21,745 nucleotides of DNA from JAUXEH01 sp965602945 (GTDB taxonomy: Bacteria > Acidobacteriota > Aminicenantia > Aminicenantales > Aminicenantaceae): contig CBFDBC010000034.1 in assembly GCA_965602945.1 (NCBI GenBank), positions 1 to 21,745 on the forward strand, read 5' to 3'. A program made the position numbers and the translations under genes. The notes under the pieces were generated by a model. It was not told the origin of the DNA, did not search any database, and saw only the letters and a program-made list of their open reading frames with translations. How positions within the stretch are numbered: position 1 is the stretch's first letter; each line of letters begins with the position of its first letter. Below, piece after piece: positions 15,260-21,745 of the stretch.

Positions 15260-16645
15260 ATGGCAGATAAAGTATTGATCCATATCATCGACGACGAGCC
15301 CATCATCCACGAGGTTCTGGGAGAACTCCTCAGCTCCGAAGGATACACGGTCGAAAACTCAACGAGGGGTGAGGAAGCCCTGGCAAAATACCCCGACTAT
15401 GAATTCGACCTCATCCTGCTGGACCTGCTCATGCCCGGGATGGACGGCATCGAGGTCCTGCACCGCATCAAAAAGATCGATCCCCAAGCCGTGGTCATCA
15501 TAATCACGGCCTACGCCTCGGTTGAATCCGCCATCGAGGCCATGAAGAGCGGTGCCTTCGACTACATCCAGAAGCCCTTCAAGCACGAAGAACTGATCCT
15601 GACCATCGAGAGGGCCCTGGAGCACAAGCGGCTGCAGCAGGAGAACGTGAGGCTCAAGGCCGAGCTGAAGCAGAAGTTCAGTTTCGAGAACATCATCGGC
15701 AAGAGCCGTGTGATGCAGAACGTTTTCGAAATGATCAGGGCTGCCGCACCCACAAAGAGCACCATCCTTATCCAAGGTGAGAGCGGGACAGGCAAGGAAC
15801 TGGTGGCCCGCGCCATACACCAGAACAGCGACAGGATCGATTTCCCGTTTATCACAGTCAATTCCGGCTCCCTGCCCCCGGACCTGCTGGAAAGCCATCT
15901 GTTCGGTCACGTCAAGGGTGCTTTCACGGGCGCCACCGCGCAGAAGAAGGGGCTGTTCGAGGCTGCGGACAGAGGGACCATCTTTTTCGATGAGATCTCC
16001 ACGCTTAACATCGAAACCCAGGCCAAACTCCTCCGTGTGCTGCAGGAGAGGGAGTTCATGCACCTGGGAGGCACCAAGACCATCAAGGTCGACGTCCGCG
16101 TCATCGCCGCCACCAACACGGCCCTGGAGGGCCTCATCTTGAAGCAGGCATTCCGTGAGGATCTCTTTTACCGACTGAACGTCATCAAGATCGAACTCCC
16201 GGCCCTTAAGGAACGACTCGACGACATCCCGCTTCTGGTCCAGCACTTCATCCACCGCTACGCTCAAGAGAATGACAAACCGATCGACGGCGTCTCGGAC
16301 GATGTCCTGGAGATCCTGGAGACCTACGGCTGGCCGGGTAACATCCGGGAGCTGGAGAACCTGATCGAACGGGCCGTGGTGCTGAGCAAGAACCGGATCA
16401 TCTCGAGGGGCATGCTTCCTCCGTTCCTACTTGATCCCAGAGAAGACGGGGGAGGGGAAAACCATCCCGGGAGCATGCGCCTCAAAGACCAGATCCATTC
16501 GTTTCAAAAGAAGGCCATCATCGATGCCCTGAACCGTACCCGGGGAGTTCAGAAGAAGGCGGCCGCCCTCCTGGGGGTCAAGCCCACCACGCTCAACGAG
16601 ATGATCAAGCGGCTCGAGATCGACGTCACCCATCTTCCGGATTGA
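15260..16645 (+). CDS. NtrC/PilR-family sigma-54-dependent response regulator
   Basis: A 461-residue activator. The receiver domain (1-120) has acidic residues D11/D12, phospho-acceptor Asp55, Thr83 and Lys105. A linker leads to the AAA+ domain with Walker A GESGTGKE (173-180), the GAFTGA loop (220-225) that contacts sigma-54, Walker B (GTIFFDEIS) and the arginine-finger region. A Fis-type helix-turn-helix lies at the C-terminus (VQKKAAALLGVKPTTLNEMI). All elements for activating RNA polymerase-sigma-54 are intact. The ATG at 15260 is chosen because MADKVLIHIIDDEP is a standard receiver start; an in-frame TTG at 15248 overlaps the kinase stop. Position divergent from the pil genes suggests a PilR-like role, but targets cannot be read from the protein. 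Confidence 0.95.
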   Translation: MADKVLIHIIDDEPIIHEVLGELLSSEGYTVENSTRGEEALAKYPDYEFDLILLDLLMPGMDGIEVLHRIKKIDPQAVVIIITAYASVESAIEAMKSGAFDYIQKPFKHEELILTIERALEHKRLQQENVRLKAELKQKFSFENIIGKSRVMQNVFEMIRAAAPTKSTILIQGESGTGKELVARAIHQNSDRIDFPFITVNSGSLPPDLLESHLFGHVKGAFTGATAQKKGLFEAADRGTIFFDEISTLNIETQAKLLRVLQEREFMHLGGTKTIKVDVRVIAATNTALEGLILKQAFREDLFYRLNVIKIELPALKERLDDIPLLVQHFIHRYAQENDKPIDGVSDDVLEILETYGWPGNIRELENLIERAVVLSKNRIISRGMLPPFLLDPREDGGGENHPGSMRLKDQIHSFQKKAIIDALNRTRGVQKKAAALLGVKPTTLNEMIKRLEIDVTHLPD

Positions 16646-16683
16646 CACAGGGTGGTGGGAACATTGAGAGGGCGGTTGGAGGG

Positions 16684-19311
16684 CTATTGGATGTTGAATC
16701 GGCCGGGAACGGCCCGCTCGGGGTTGAACCGTATTCTTTTCGGTTCCTGTCCCGTCCTGAACTCGAACGAAGCGGAGCGGTCATCCACGATCACCTTGTG
16801 CCGGACCCTGCGGCCGTTTTCCCTCCACTCTATCCAGAGTGGGAACACAAACGCCTTCCCCGCCTGAGTCACCTGAGCCTGCAGCCGGTATCCGCCGCTC
16901 GTGGGCTGGACCGAATGCGTGATCCGGACCTCGGGGAGGAGATGAGAGTCGAACCACGGTTCGAAAAAGGCCGTCAGATCCATGGTGGTGATTTCGCGGA
17001 AGGCGTTGAAAAAACCGGCGGATCCGGCCGCGCTGTACCGATTCCGGACATAGAACCGGCGGATCCCGGCAAAAAACGCCTCGTCTCCCAGCAGATCCCG
17101 CAGCATATTCAGCACCAGTGCGGCTTTGTTGTACACGATCGCCTGATACGCGGCGAAATTGAAATAGCTGATCCGGGGCCCCATGGTGATGCCGCCCCAC
17201 TCGGATCTCTTGTTGGCCGATTTCGTGAATTTCTCCAGGATCTGGGCGAAGGCTTTCTCTCCATACTTGTGCCTGAGGAACAGCATGGCCGCGAACTGAG
17301 ACATGCCTTCGCTGAGCCACTGGTCCCGGTAGGTCTCCCAGGCGATGCCCTGGCCCCACCACTGGTGGGCGATCTCATGGGCCAGGAAGTATTCCTTCCA
17401 GTTGGACAGGTCGGCCGGGCTCTCGCGGCTGGGACGCAGGTTCTGGACGATGACCTCGGGCAGGTCGTTGAGGACGATGAATGAGGCGGGGCTGTGTCCG
17501 CCGGCGGAGGCCCACACCCTGCGGACGATGGCGAGCTTTTCATAGGGGAACTCACCGAACAGGAACTGGTAGAAATCCCGGATCTCCCGGGCACCCGCGA
17601 AGATGTCCCAGGGATCTCCCGTCGTCTCGGAGCCGCGGTAGTAGGCCAGAGGCACCGGACCCGGCTCCTCCTCGCGCAGCGTAAGCCGGCCCACTACGAA
17701 AGACAGGTATTTCACGGGCCGTTCGACCTCGAATATGTGGACGGCATTACCCATGGGGCCCACATCCTCGACGTCCTGCAGGTTCTGCAGCACATACTGT
17801 TCGTCCAGGCGGCCGTTGGAAACAACCTGGAAAGCCGGAGGTGTGATGATCTTGACCCGTGCCGTGAAAAAATCCACGTCATCGGGTGAGGGGTACCAGA
17901 GAGCAGACCGGCTGTAGAGCAAAGTATCGAGCCGGATGTTCCCGAAGCGTATGGTCTGTTCATTGGGGCCGGTATCCACCACATCCGAGATCAGAGCCTC
18001 AGGCTCGATCCGCCCCCGGTAGTAGATGTCTACGGCCGAAGACTGGCCCCGTGGCGGAGGCCGGAGGAAATAGATGTACAGGCTTTTCCGCAGCTTGTCT
18101 TCAGTGAAAAAGAGCTCCCGGTTGTCTGTGTCGGCTATGCGCAGGACCTGGAGACCGGGGTTAAGCTGAAATTTGAGGCTGTCCAGCCGCCCCACTTTGC
18201 TCACCACCTCGATCCGGGCCTTCCCGGCGAAAAAACGCGTGTCGGGTTTGAAGTCGAGATCGATCTCATACCGGGTTACATCGTACTTCTGTCCGAACGA
18301 GATAAAGAGCCGTTTCTGGCCTTCTCCCATGGGCGGCGAGTACAGATTCAGGATCCTGTCTTCCTTCCACTGATAAAAATTGATCTCGTCCCGGGCAAAG
18401 GGGGAGTAAACATATGTGACGTCGTCGACCTTTTTCCCCTTGAACTCGAAGACCGCTTCCTCTCCCTGTGGGAGCACGGACAGCATCTCATCGGTCAGTG
18501 AATCACGGACCGTAAATGACCGCGAGTAGTGTTTGGTGAACAGCGGATAGGCTTTGTTGATCTCGGATTCACTGATCGGCTCCGCGTCCGTCTCGGGAAC
18601 GATGGTGACGTTACTTTTGTAAAATGAGGGGGAAATGCGCATGTAAACGTATTCCAGCCGGTCCTCCAGGAACGGTTTCTTATAGACCAGCTCCAGCTGG
18701 TGTTTTTCCCTGGGGTGTGAGGGCGAGAAGTGGAGCTGCCCATCGCCCACCACGATCAGTGCGGTTTCCAGGTCGGGAATATTATCGTAAAAACAGATGG
18801 CGTTCTGGAACGATATCCGTATATCCGCATGCCGGACCTCAAAAGATCGAGCTCGAACCACGCGGTCGGAGGGCAGCTGGATCTTGTACAGCATACGCAC
18901 ATCATCCGTGTATTCTATGCGGCGAATCCGCCATCCCATGCCGCTGTGGACCACATCCAACCGCCACAGGTCCATTAGCACTGCGTAAGAATTCTGAAAC
19001 AGAACCCGCAGGATGACATGGTAGGTACCCTCAGTCCGCTGCTGCACGGAAGCGGGATAAACCTTCAGGGTTTCCATCCCGAAGTCATCGAACATGCTGC
19101 GGAACCGGGAGGCCTCCTGTTCTCGCAGCTCGGGTTGCACGGTCTCGAGGAATGCCGGGAGGTCCCTGGCCTCCAGCAGGGCTGTGATACGGCCGACAAA
19201 GGCGTCGATATCCCGGGGAGGATCCTGCGGGGGCTCAGGAAAGGCTGCCAGCACACACCACAGGGCGAGCCACAATTGAATAAACGTCCGCTTTCTCAAC
19301 TCAGTATTCAC
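16684..19311 (-). CDS. Large exported M1-family zinc metallopeptidase with altered GAMEN motif
   Basis: Up to 875 residues. The N-terminal hydrophobic stretch (IQLWLALWCVLAAF) acts as signal peptide or anchor. About 350 residues of beta-rich sequence precede the M1 beta-saddle region (~360-560). The catalytic domain has HEIAH at 645-649 and the third zinc ligand Glu668 in WLSEG, exactly the HExxH-x18-E spacing, plus the conserved Tyr727 in VYNKAAL. Where most M1 aminopeptidases have GAMEN, this protein reads SAGGHSPASF (602-611), so the glutamate that binds the free N-terminus is missing. An extra C-terminal beta domain follows (~790-875). The start is uncertain: GTG at 19311, or TTG at 19299 preceded by AGGTGA. 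It lies 59 bp downstream of the Lrp gene but has a possible promoter of its own. Confidence 0.88.
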   Translation of the reverse strand: MNTELRKRTFIQLWLALWCVLAAFPEPPQDPPRDIDAFVGRITALLEARDLPAFLETVQPELREQEASRFRSMFDDFGMETLKVYPASVQQRTEGTYHVILRVLFQNSYAVLMDLWRLDVVHSGMGWRIRRIEYTDDVRMLYKIQLPSDRVVRARSFEVRHADIRISFQNAICFYDNIPDLETALIVVGDGQLHFSPSHPREKHQLELVYKKPFLEDRLEYVYMRISPSFYKSNVTIVPETDAEPISESEINKAYPLFTKHYSRSFTVRDSLTDEMLSVLPQGEEAVFEFKGKKVDDVTYVYSPFARDEINFYQWKEDRILNLYSPPMGEGQKRLFISFGQKYDVTRYEIDLDFKPDTRFFAGKARIEVVSKVGRLDSLKFQLNPGLQVLRIADTDNRELFFTEDKLRKSLYIYFLRPPPRGQSSAVDIYYRGRIEPEALISDVVDTGPNEQTIRFGNIRLDTLLYSRSALWYPSPDDVDFFTARVKIITPPAFQVVSNGRLDEQYVLQNLQDVEDVGPMGNAVHIFEVERPVKYLSFVVGRLTLREEEPGPVPLAYYRGSETTGDPWDIFAGAREIRDFYQFLFGEFPYEKLAIVRRVWASAGGHSPASFIVLNDLPEVIVQNLRPSRESPADLSNWKEYFLAHEIAHQWWGQGIAWETYRDQWLSEGMSQFAAMLFLRHKYGEKAFAQILEKFTKSANKRSEWGGITMGPRISYFNFAAYQAIVYNKAALVLNMLRDLLGDEAFFAGIRRFYVRNRYSAAGSAGFFNAFREITTMDLTAFFEPWFDSHLLPEVRITHSVQPTSGGYRLQAQVTQAGKAFVFPLWIEWRENGRRVRHKVIVDDRSASFEFRTGQEPKRIRFNPERAVPGRFNIQ

Positions 19312-19335
19312 CTGACTAATTCATGAAAAATCAGG
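19311..19335. repeat. 25-bp palindrome resembling the end of the structured repeat
   Basis: The stretch begins CCTGACTAATTCATGAAAA and ends ATCAGG. It forms an inverted repeat (CCTGA/TCAGG) with TTCATGAA at its centre. It differs from the conserved right end of the repeat family (CCTGAATAATTCATAAAA) at 2 of 18 positions. It covers the region just upstream of, and touching, the M1 peptidase start. It may be a remnant solo end of the element, a 5'-leader hairpin, or a regulator site. Confidence 0.4.
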
Positions 19336-19340
19336 ATTTC

Positions 19341-19349
19341 ATTATAGCA
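19341..19349 (-). promoter_or_regulatory. Possible extended -10 promoter of the M1 peptidase gene
   Basis: On the minus strand TGCTATAAT is an extended -10 element (TGnTATAAT) with a perfect hexamer (19346-19341). No good -35 box lies 16-18 bp upstream, as is common for extended -10 promoters. Initiation would be near 19334, giving a leader of about 25-35 nt that contains the palindrome at 19311-19335. Confidence 0.5.
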
Positions 19350-19370
19350 GATAACAGAGGAGAGCAGAAA

Positions 19371-19814
19371 TCAGACCGGGATGCGGCGCTCCTCTTTGAT
19401 CACATTCAGGACGATATGGGTAACGGAGCGGTCCACGTTCTCCAGAAGCAGCAGATCCTTTATGAAATCGTTCAGGTCATGGCGGTCACGGAAGTATCCG
19501 ATGATGAGCGAATCCCAATCGCCGGTGACATCATAGACAGCGGCGATCCGGGGATCCTCCGCGATCTTCTGCTGGATGTCCAGCAGTTTCCCCCGGGAAA
19601 TGCGCAGGGCGATGATCGCGCTCATGGAAAAGCCGAAATACTCCTGGTCAACGACCGGGATGTAGCCCTTTATGGCCCCGGTCTCCTCGAACTTCTTGAT
19701 CCGGTGGATGACGGCGGTCACCGAGGTCCCGACCTCCTTGGCGATCTCACGAAAGCTCTTCCGCGCGTTCCGGTTGAGGGCCTGAATGATCTTTTTGTCC
19801 AGCTCGTCAGCCAT
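19371..19814 (-). CDS. Lrp/AsnC-family transcriptional regulator
   Basis: A 147-residue protein with the family layout. The N-terminal winged helix-turn-helix (~3-60) has DKKIIQALNRNARKSFREIA and VGTSVTAVIHRIKKFEETGAI, followed by GYIPVVD. The C-terminal RAM/effector domain (~65-140) has AAVYDVTGDWDSLIIGYFRD. These regulators form dimers and octamers and usually respond to amino acids. The ATG at 19814 is chosen, with AGAAGG just upstream; an in-frame TTG at 19826 gives four more residues. It is divergent to glnA with overlapping -35 boxes, so it probably controls its own gene and glnA. Which amino acid acts as effector cannot be read. Confidence 0.93.
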   Translation of the reverse strand: MADELDKKIIQALNRNARKSFREIAKEVGTSVTAVIHRIKKFEETGAIKGYIPVVDQEYFGFSMSAIIALRISRGKLLDIQQKIAEDPRIAAVYDVTGDWDSLIIGYFRDRHDLNDFIKDLLLLENVDRSVTHIVLNVIKEERRIPV

Positions 19815-19828
19815 GATCCTTCTCAAAC

Positions 19829-19860
19829 ATTTGTCTTATATTTATTGGATATTTGACATA
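19829..19860. promoter_or_regulatory. Candidate operator: AT-rich repeats upstream of the Lrp gene
   Basis: ATTTGTC starts at 19829 and ATTTGAC at 19851, a 22-bp offset close to two helical turns. TGTC and GACA in these motifs also form a spaced inverted repeat. The sites span the start region and -10 downstream side of the Lrp-gene promoter. AT-rich, helically phased sites are typical for Lrp/AsnC regulators. The binding protein is inferred from position only. Confidence 0.35.
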
Positions 19861-19863
19861 TTT

Positions 19864-19892
19864 ATCTTATTTTCCCCGTGTTTTCTTGACAA
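19864..19892 (-). promoter_or_regulatory. Predicted promoter of the Lrp/AsnC gene
   Basis: On the minus strand TTGTCA (19892-19887), 17 bp and TAAGAT (19869-19864). Initiation near 19857 would give a ~43-nt leader. The -35 box shares five base pairs with the -35 box of the divergent glnA promoter, so the two polymerases cannot bind at once. Confidence 0.6.
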
Positions 19893-19913
19893 TCATACCT
19901 TATCATATACAAT
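19886..19913 (+). promoter_or_regulatory. Predicted sigma-70 promoter of glnA
   Basis: A perfect TTGACA (19886-19891), a 16-bp spacer and TACAAT (19908-19913). Initiation near 19920 gives a ~78-nt leader. The glnA ATG has a perfect AGGAGG at 19982-19987. No -24/-12 sigma-54 element is visible here, so the NtrC-like regulator in this window is unlikely to act at this promoter. Confidence 0.75.
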
Positions 19914-19997
19914 ATATCAACAAATGAAGCAGGCGCGAACCTCGGGATCTTCAGCTCAGCGTCTTGCGTTTGATCACGAAAAGGAGGCGAAGGACAC

Positions 19998-21395
19998 ATG
20001 AGCGACGCCCATATCAAATGTTACGGATTTGCAGATGAACGAGAAGTCCTGGACGTGTGTCTCGATCCGGGCAACAACCTAGAATTCGTGCGCATCATCT
20101 TCCCGGATATCCTGGGGAGACACATGGACTTCGCCATTCCGGTGTATGAACTGGAAAAAGCTTTCAAGGCCGGAAAGGGATTCGACGGATCCTCGGTGGA
20201 AGGATTCGTGCGTATAGAAGAGAGCGATCTTGTGATCAAACCCGATCCCCGGACATTCCGGGTGCTCCCGTGGGAATATCGGGGCTTCGAGGAGGGAACC
20301 CTGTGGAGGGAGGCGTTCATGTTCGGTGACATCCTTACTCCGGAAGGGAAGCCTTATGAGGGAGATTCCCGGTATGTGCTGAAGAAGGTGCTGGAAAAAG
20401 GCAGGACCGAATTCGGTATCGATGACATCAAGGTTGGGCCCGAATTGGAATTTTTTATCTTCCCGGGCAAAACCCAGGCCGCTCCCATGGACGACGGCGG
20501 ATACTTCTTCGGAGGCCTGCACGGGGAAATCCGGAAGGAGATCCAGCTGCTGCTGAAGAGAATGGGGATCGAATCGGAATACGACCACCATGAGGTGGCC
20601 CACGGCCAGCATGAGGTCGACCTCAAATACATGAGTGCTCTCGAGATGGCTGATATCAGCATGATCTTCCGCTACATAGTCAAGAAAGTGGCCCGCATGC
20701 ACGGGCTGTACGCGACATTCATGCCCAAGCCCCTCAACGGTCAGAACGGAAGCGGGATGCATGTGCACCAGTCGTTGTGGTCTAACGGCAGGAACATATT
20801 CTTCGACGCGGAAGACGGATACCACCTCTCGGAACAGGCCAGGGGCTACATCGCCGGGCTGATGACCCACGCGCATGAGATATCGGCCGTATTCTGCCAG
20901 TGGGTCAACTCCTACAAACGGCTGATCGAAGGCTACGAGGCTCCGGTCTACGTCGCCTGGGGGCAGCGGAACCGATCCGCCTATATCCGGGTCCCGGAAT
21001 ACCAGCCCGGCAAGGAGGGCGCCACCCGCATCGAACTGAGATCCCCCGATCCGGCCTGCAACCTGTACCTGGCTTTCGCCACCATGTTCATCGCCGGGCT
21101 GGACGGCATCAAGCAGGCTCACAGCCTGCCCGATCCGGTGGAGGAGAACATATACGAGATGAGCGGCGCCCGGCAGAAGAAATTCAACATCAAGACACTC
21201 CCTGCCAACCTGGACAAGGCCGTGTCCCTCATGGAAAAAAGCAGCCTTCTGGAAGAGATGCTGGAGGATCACGTGTTCGCGACCTTTATCGCCAACAAAC
21301 GCTGGGAGGTGGAGGAATACAACAAGAACGTATCGCGCGAGTACGACAAACAGGTCTCGGAGTTCGAGATCCGGAAGTATCTCCCCTTCCTCTAA
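19998..21395 (+). CDS. glnA: Glutamine synthetase type I (GlnA)
   Basis: The 465-residue enzyme makes glutamine from glutamate, ammonium and ATP as a dodecamer. Visible hallmarks are FDGSSVEGF (62-70), the metal-binding PELEFFIF segment, EYDHHEVAHGQHEVDL, the ATP-site stretch KPLNGQNGSGMHVHQS (244-259) and NRSAYIRVPEYQPGKEGATR. The region that holds the adenylylation tyrosine in enterobacterial GSI-beta (NLYDLP) reads ENIYEMS, as in the GSI-alpha/archaeal group, so control by adenylylation is not expected. Length is near that of the GSI family. The start is set by a perfect AGGAGG 10 bp upstream. The stop codon (21393-21395) is followed directly by repeat copy C, whose hairpin may terminate the transcript. 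Divergence from an Lrp/AsnC gene suggests amino-acid-responsive control. Confidence 0.97.
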   Translation: MSDAHIKCYGFADEREVLDVCLDPGNNLEFVRIIFPDILGRHMDFAIPVYELEKAFKAGKGFDGSSVEGFVRIEESDLVIKPDPRTFRVLPWEYRGFEEGTLWREAFMFGDILTPEGKPYEGDSRYVLKKVLEKGRTEFGIDDIKVGPELEFFIFPGKTQAAPMDDGGYFFGGLHGEIRKEIQLLLKRMGIESEYDHHEVAHGQHEVDLKYMSALEMADISMIFRYIVKKVARMHGLYATFMPKPLNGQNGSGMHVHQSLWSNGRNIFFDAEDGYHLSEQARGYIAGLMTHAHEISAVFCQWVNSYKRLIEGYEAPVYVAWGQRNRSAYIRVPEYQPGKEGATRIELRSPDPACNLYLAFATMFIAGLDGIKQAHSLPDPVEENIYEMSGARQKKFNIKTLPANLDKAVSLMEKSSLLEEMLEDHVFATFIANKRWEVEEYNKNVSREYDKQVSEFEIRKYLPFL

Positions 21396-21587
21396 CCTGA
21401 ATAATTCATAAAAGCTGCCGACACTTCCCATATTACAATCTTTATTTCTAATGTCGGCAGCTTTTCCCCTTCGGGCGGTCCCAGCTAGGCACATCTCCCT
21501 CGTTACGGTGGGTTCGCAGTAAAATTTTACGGCTTCACCCACCGGCGCCTTGGATCTGTACCAATCTGGAACCGTGAATTAACCAGG
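21396..21587 (-). repeat. Structured repeat copy C (MITE-like, 192 bp, inverted)
   Basis: Full-length copy in the opposite orientation to A and B. On the plus strand it starts CCTGAATAATTCATAAAAG right after the glnA stop codon and ends GTGAATTAACCAGG. Hairpin II pairs 21410-21423 with 21452-21465 (14 perfect bp). Hairpin I pairs 21506-21513 with 21537-21544 (8 bp) and encloses the palindrome GTAAAATTTTAC (21519-21530). The core reads CCCCTTCGGGCGG on this strand. A 2-bp spacer separates it from the short copy D. Confidence 0.85.
21410..21465 (+). terminator. Hairpin II of copy C, probable glnA terminator
   Basis: A 14-bp perfect stem (AAAAGCTGCCGACA with its complement), a 28-nt loop and a closing CTTTT run, beginning 15 bp after the glnA stop codon. 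The A-tract/T-tract symmetry would allow termination in both directions. The large loop and short T-run make it less typical than a standard intrinsic terminator. Confidence 0.55.
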
Positions 21588-21589
21588 CG

Positions 21590-21637
21590 ACTGAATCATT
21601 CATAAAAACGGCAAACTCGACGCGTGAAATATCCAGG
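21590..21637 (-). repeat. Miniature repeat copy D (48 bp, both ends only)
   Basis: In the same orientation as copy C this stretch has the right end (CTGAATCATTCATAAAA) and the left end (CTCGACGCGTGAAATATCCAGG) of the family, separated by only a few bases (ACGGCAAA). All internal hairpins are missing. It lies 2 bp from copy C, as B lies 3 bp from A, and could be an internal-deletion derivative. After it comes TTAAAAG. Confidence 0.65.
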
Positions 21638-21745
21638 TTAAAAGAACAAGGACAGGCTCTTCTTGCCAAAGCCCTTGTGCCTTCTGCCGAGCCCATGGAG
21701 GGTGGTTACTACAAGAACTGGGATCCGTACGCCGTCAGCATCGAA
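21638..21745 (+). other. Possible start of a coding region running off the window
   Basis: A plus-strand frame is open from inside copy D to the window edge. From about 21677 it shows GC-rich third positions and a protein-like sequence (PSAEPMEGGYYKNWDPYAV). Possible starts are GTG 21677 or ATG 21695, neither with a ribosome site. On the minus strand an alternative frame ends at a TAA directly next to copy D (last residues GKKSLSLFF). The frame cannot be decided here and no family is recognised. Confidence 0.3.

Noticed and set aside
12399..16645. NtrB/NtrC pair controlling the nearby glnA
   Set aside because: The kinase is a large membrane protein unlike soluble NtrB, and no -24/-12 element is visible upstream of glnA, which has a sigma-70-type promoter.

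Overview
The window is a chromosomal segment of a GC-rich, diderm bacterium. The diderm inference rests on an outer-membrane secretin lipoprotein and a full inner-membrane pilus platform. Lineage cannot be fixed from the sequence alone. The combination of a cohesin-bearing secretin, a sigma-54 activator, an unusual M1 peptidase and a non-adenylylated type I glutamine synthetase would suit an Acidobacteriota/Aminicenantota- or Desulfobacterota-like organism, but that is inference.

Layout. (1) 1-2154, plus strand: the 3' end of an unrecognised gene, then asnB (glutamine-dependent asparagine synthetase). (2) 2199-3572, minus strand: tilS (tRNA-Ile lysidine synthetase), convergent with asnB and with its own promoter. 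(3) 3635-4023: two tandem copies of a ~192-bp structured repeat with terminal inverted repeats. They end 2 bp from the 3' end of a minus-strand tRNA gene with CAU anticodon (4026-4099), which has a near-consensus promoter. (4) 4141-11687, minus strand: a tightly overlapping type IV pilus / type II secretion-like operon in the transcription order pilC, pilB, pilM, pilN, pilO, pilP, pilQ. A strong sigma-70-type promoter at 11721-11749 drives it. The secretin carries N-terminal TPR-like repeats and a C-terminal cohesin-like domain. No major pilin, prepilin peptidase or retraction ATPase lies in the window.

(5) 11688-12118 is a 431-bp divergent intergenic region. It leads into a plus-strand operon (12119-16645): a small membrane or exported protein whose predicted transcript may be leaderless, a multi-transmembrane PDZ-like/GAF/PAS histidine kinase, and an NtrC/PilR-class sigma-54 response regulator. 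Its position divergent to the pil operon makes a PilS/PilR-like role plausible. (6) 16684-19311, minus strand: a large exported M1-family zinc peptidase with an altered exopeptidase motif. Upstream of it lies an Lrp/AsnC-family regulator (19371-19814). (7) glnA (19998-21395, plus) is divergent from the Lrp gene across an AT-rich region in which the two -35 boxes overlap, so the regulator may control glnA and itself. (8) 21396-21637: a third, inverted copy of the structured repeat starting at the base after the glnA stop codon, followed by a 48-bp copy reduced to its two ends. The last ~100 bp may hold the start of a coding region that cannot be resolved.

The most unusual feature is the repeat family. 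Its ends and a CGCCCGAAGGG core are conserved, while two internal stems differ in sequence between copies yet still pair. Copies sit immediately after gene ends, where their hairpins could terminate transcription.
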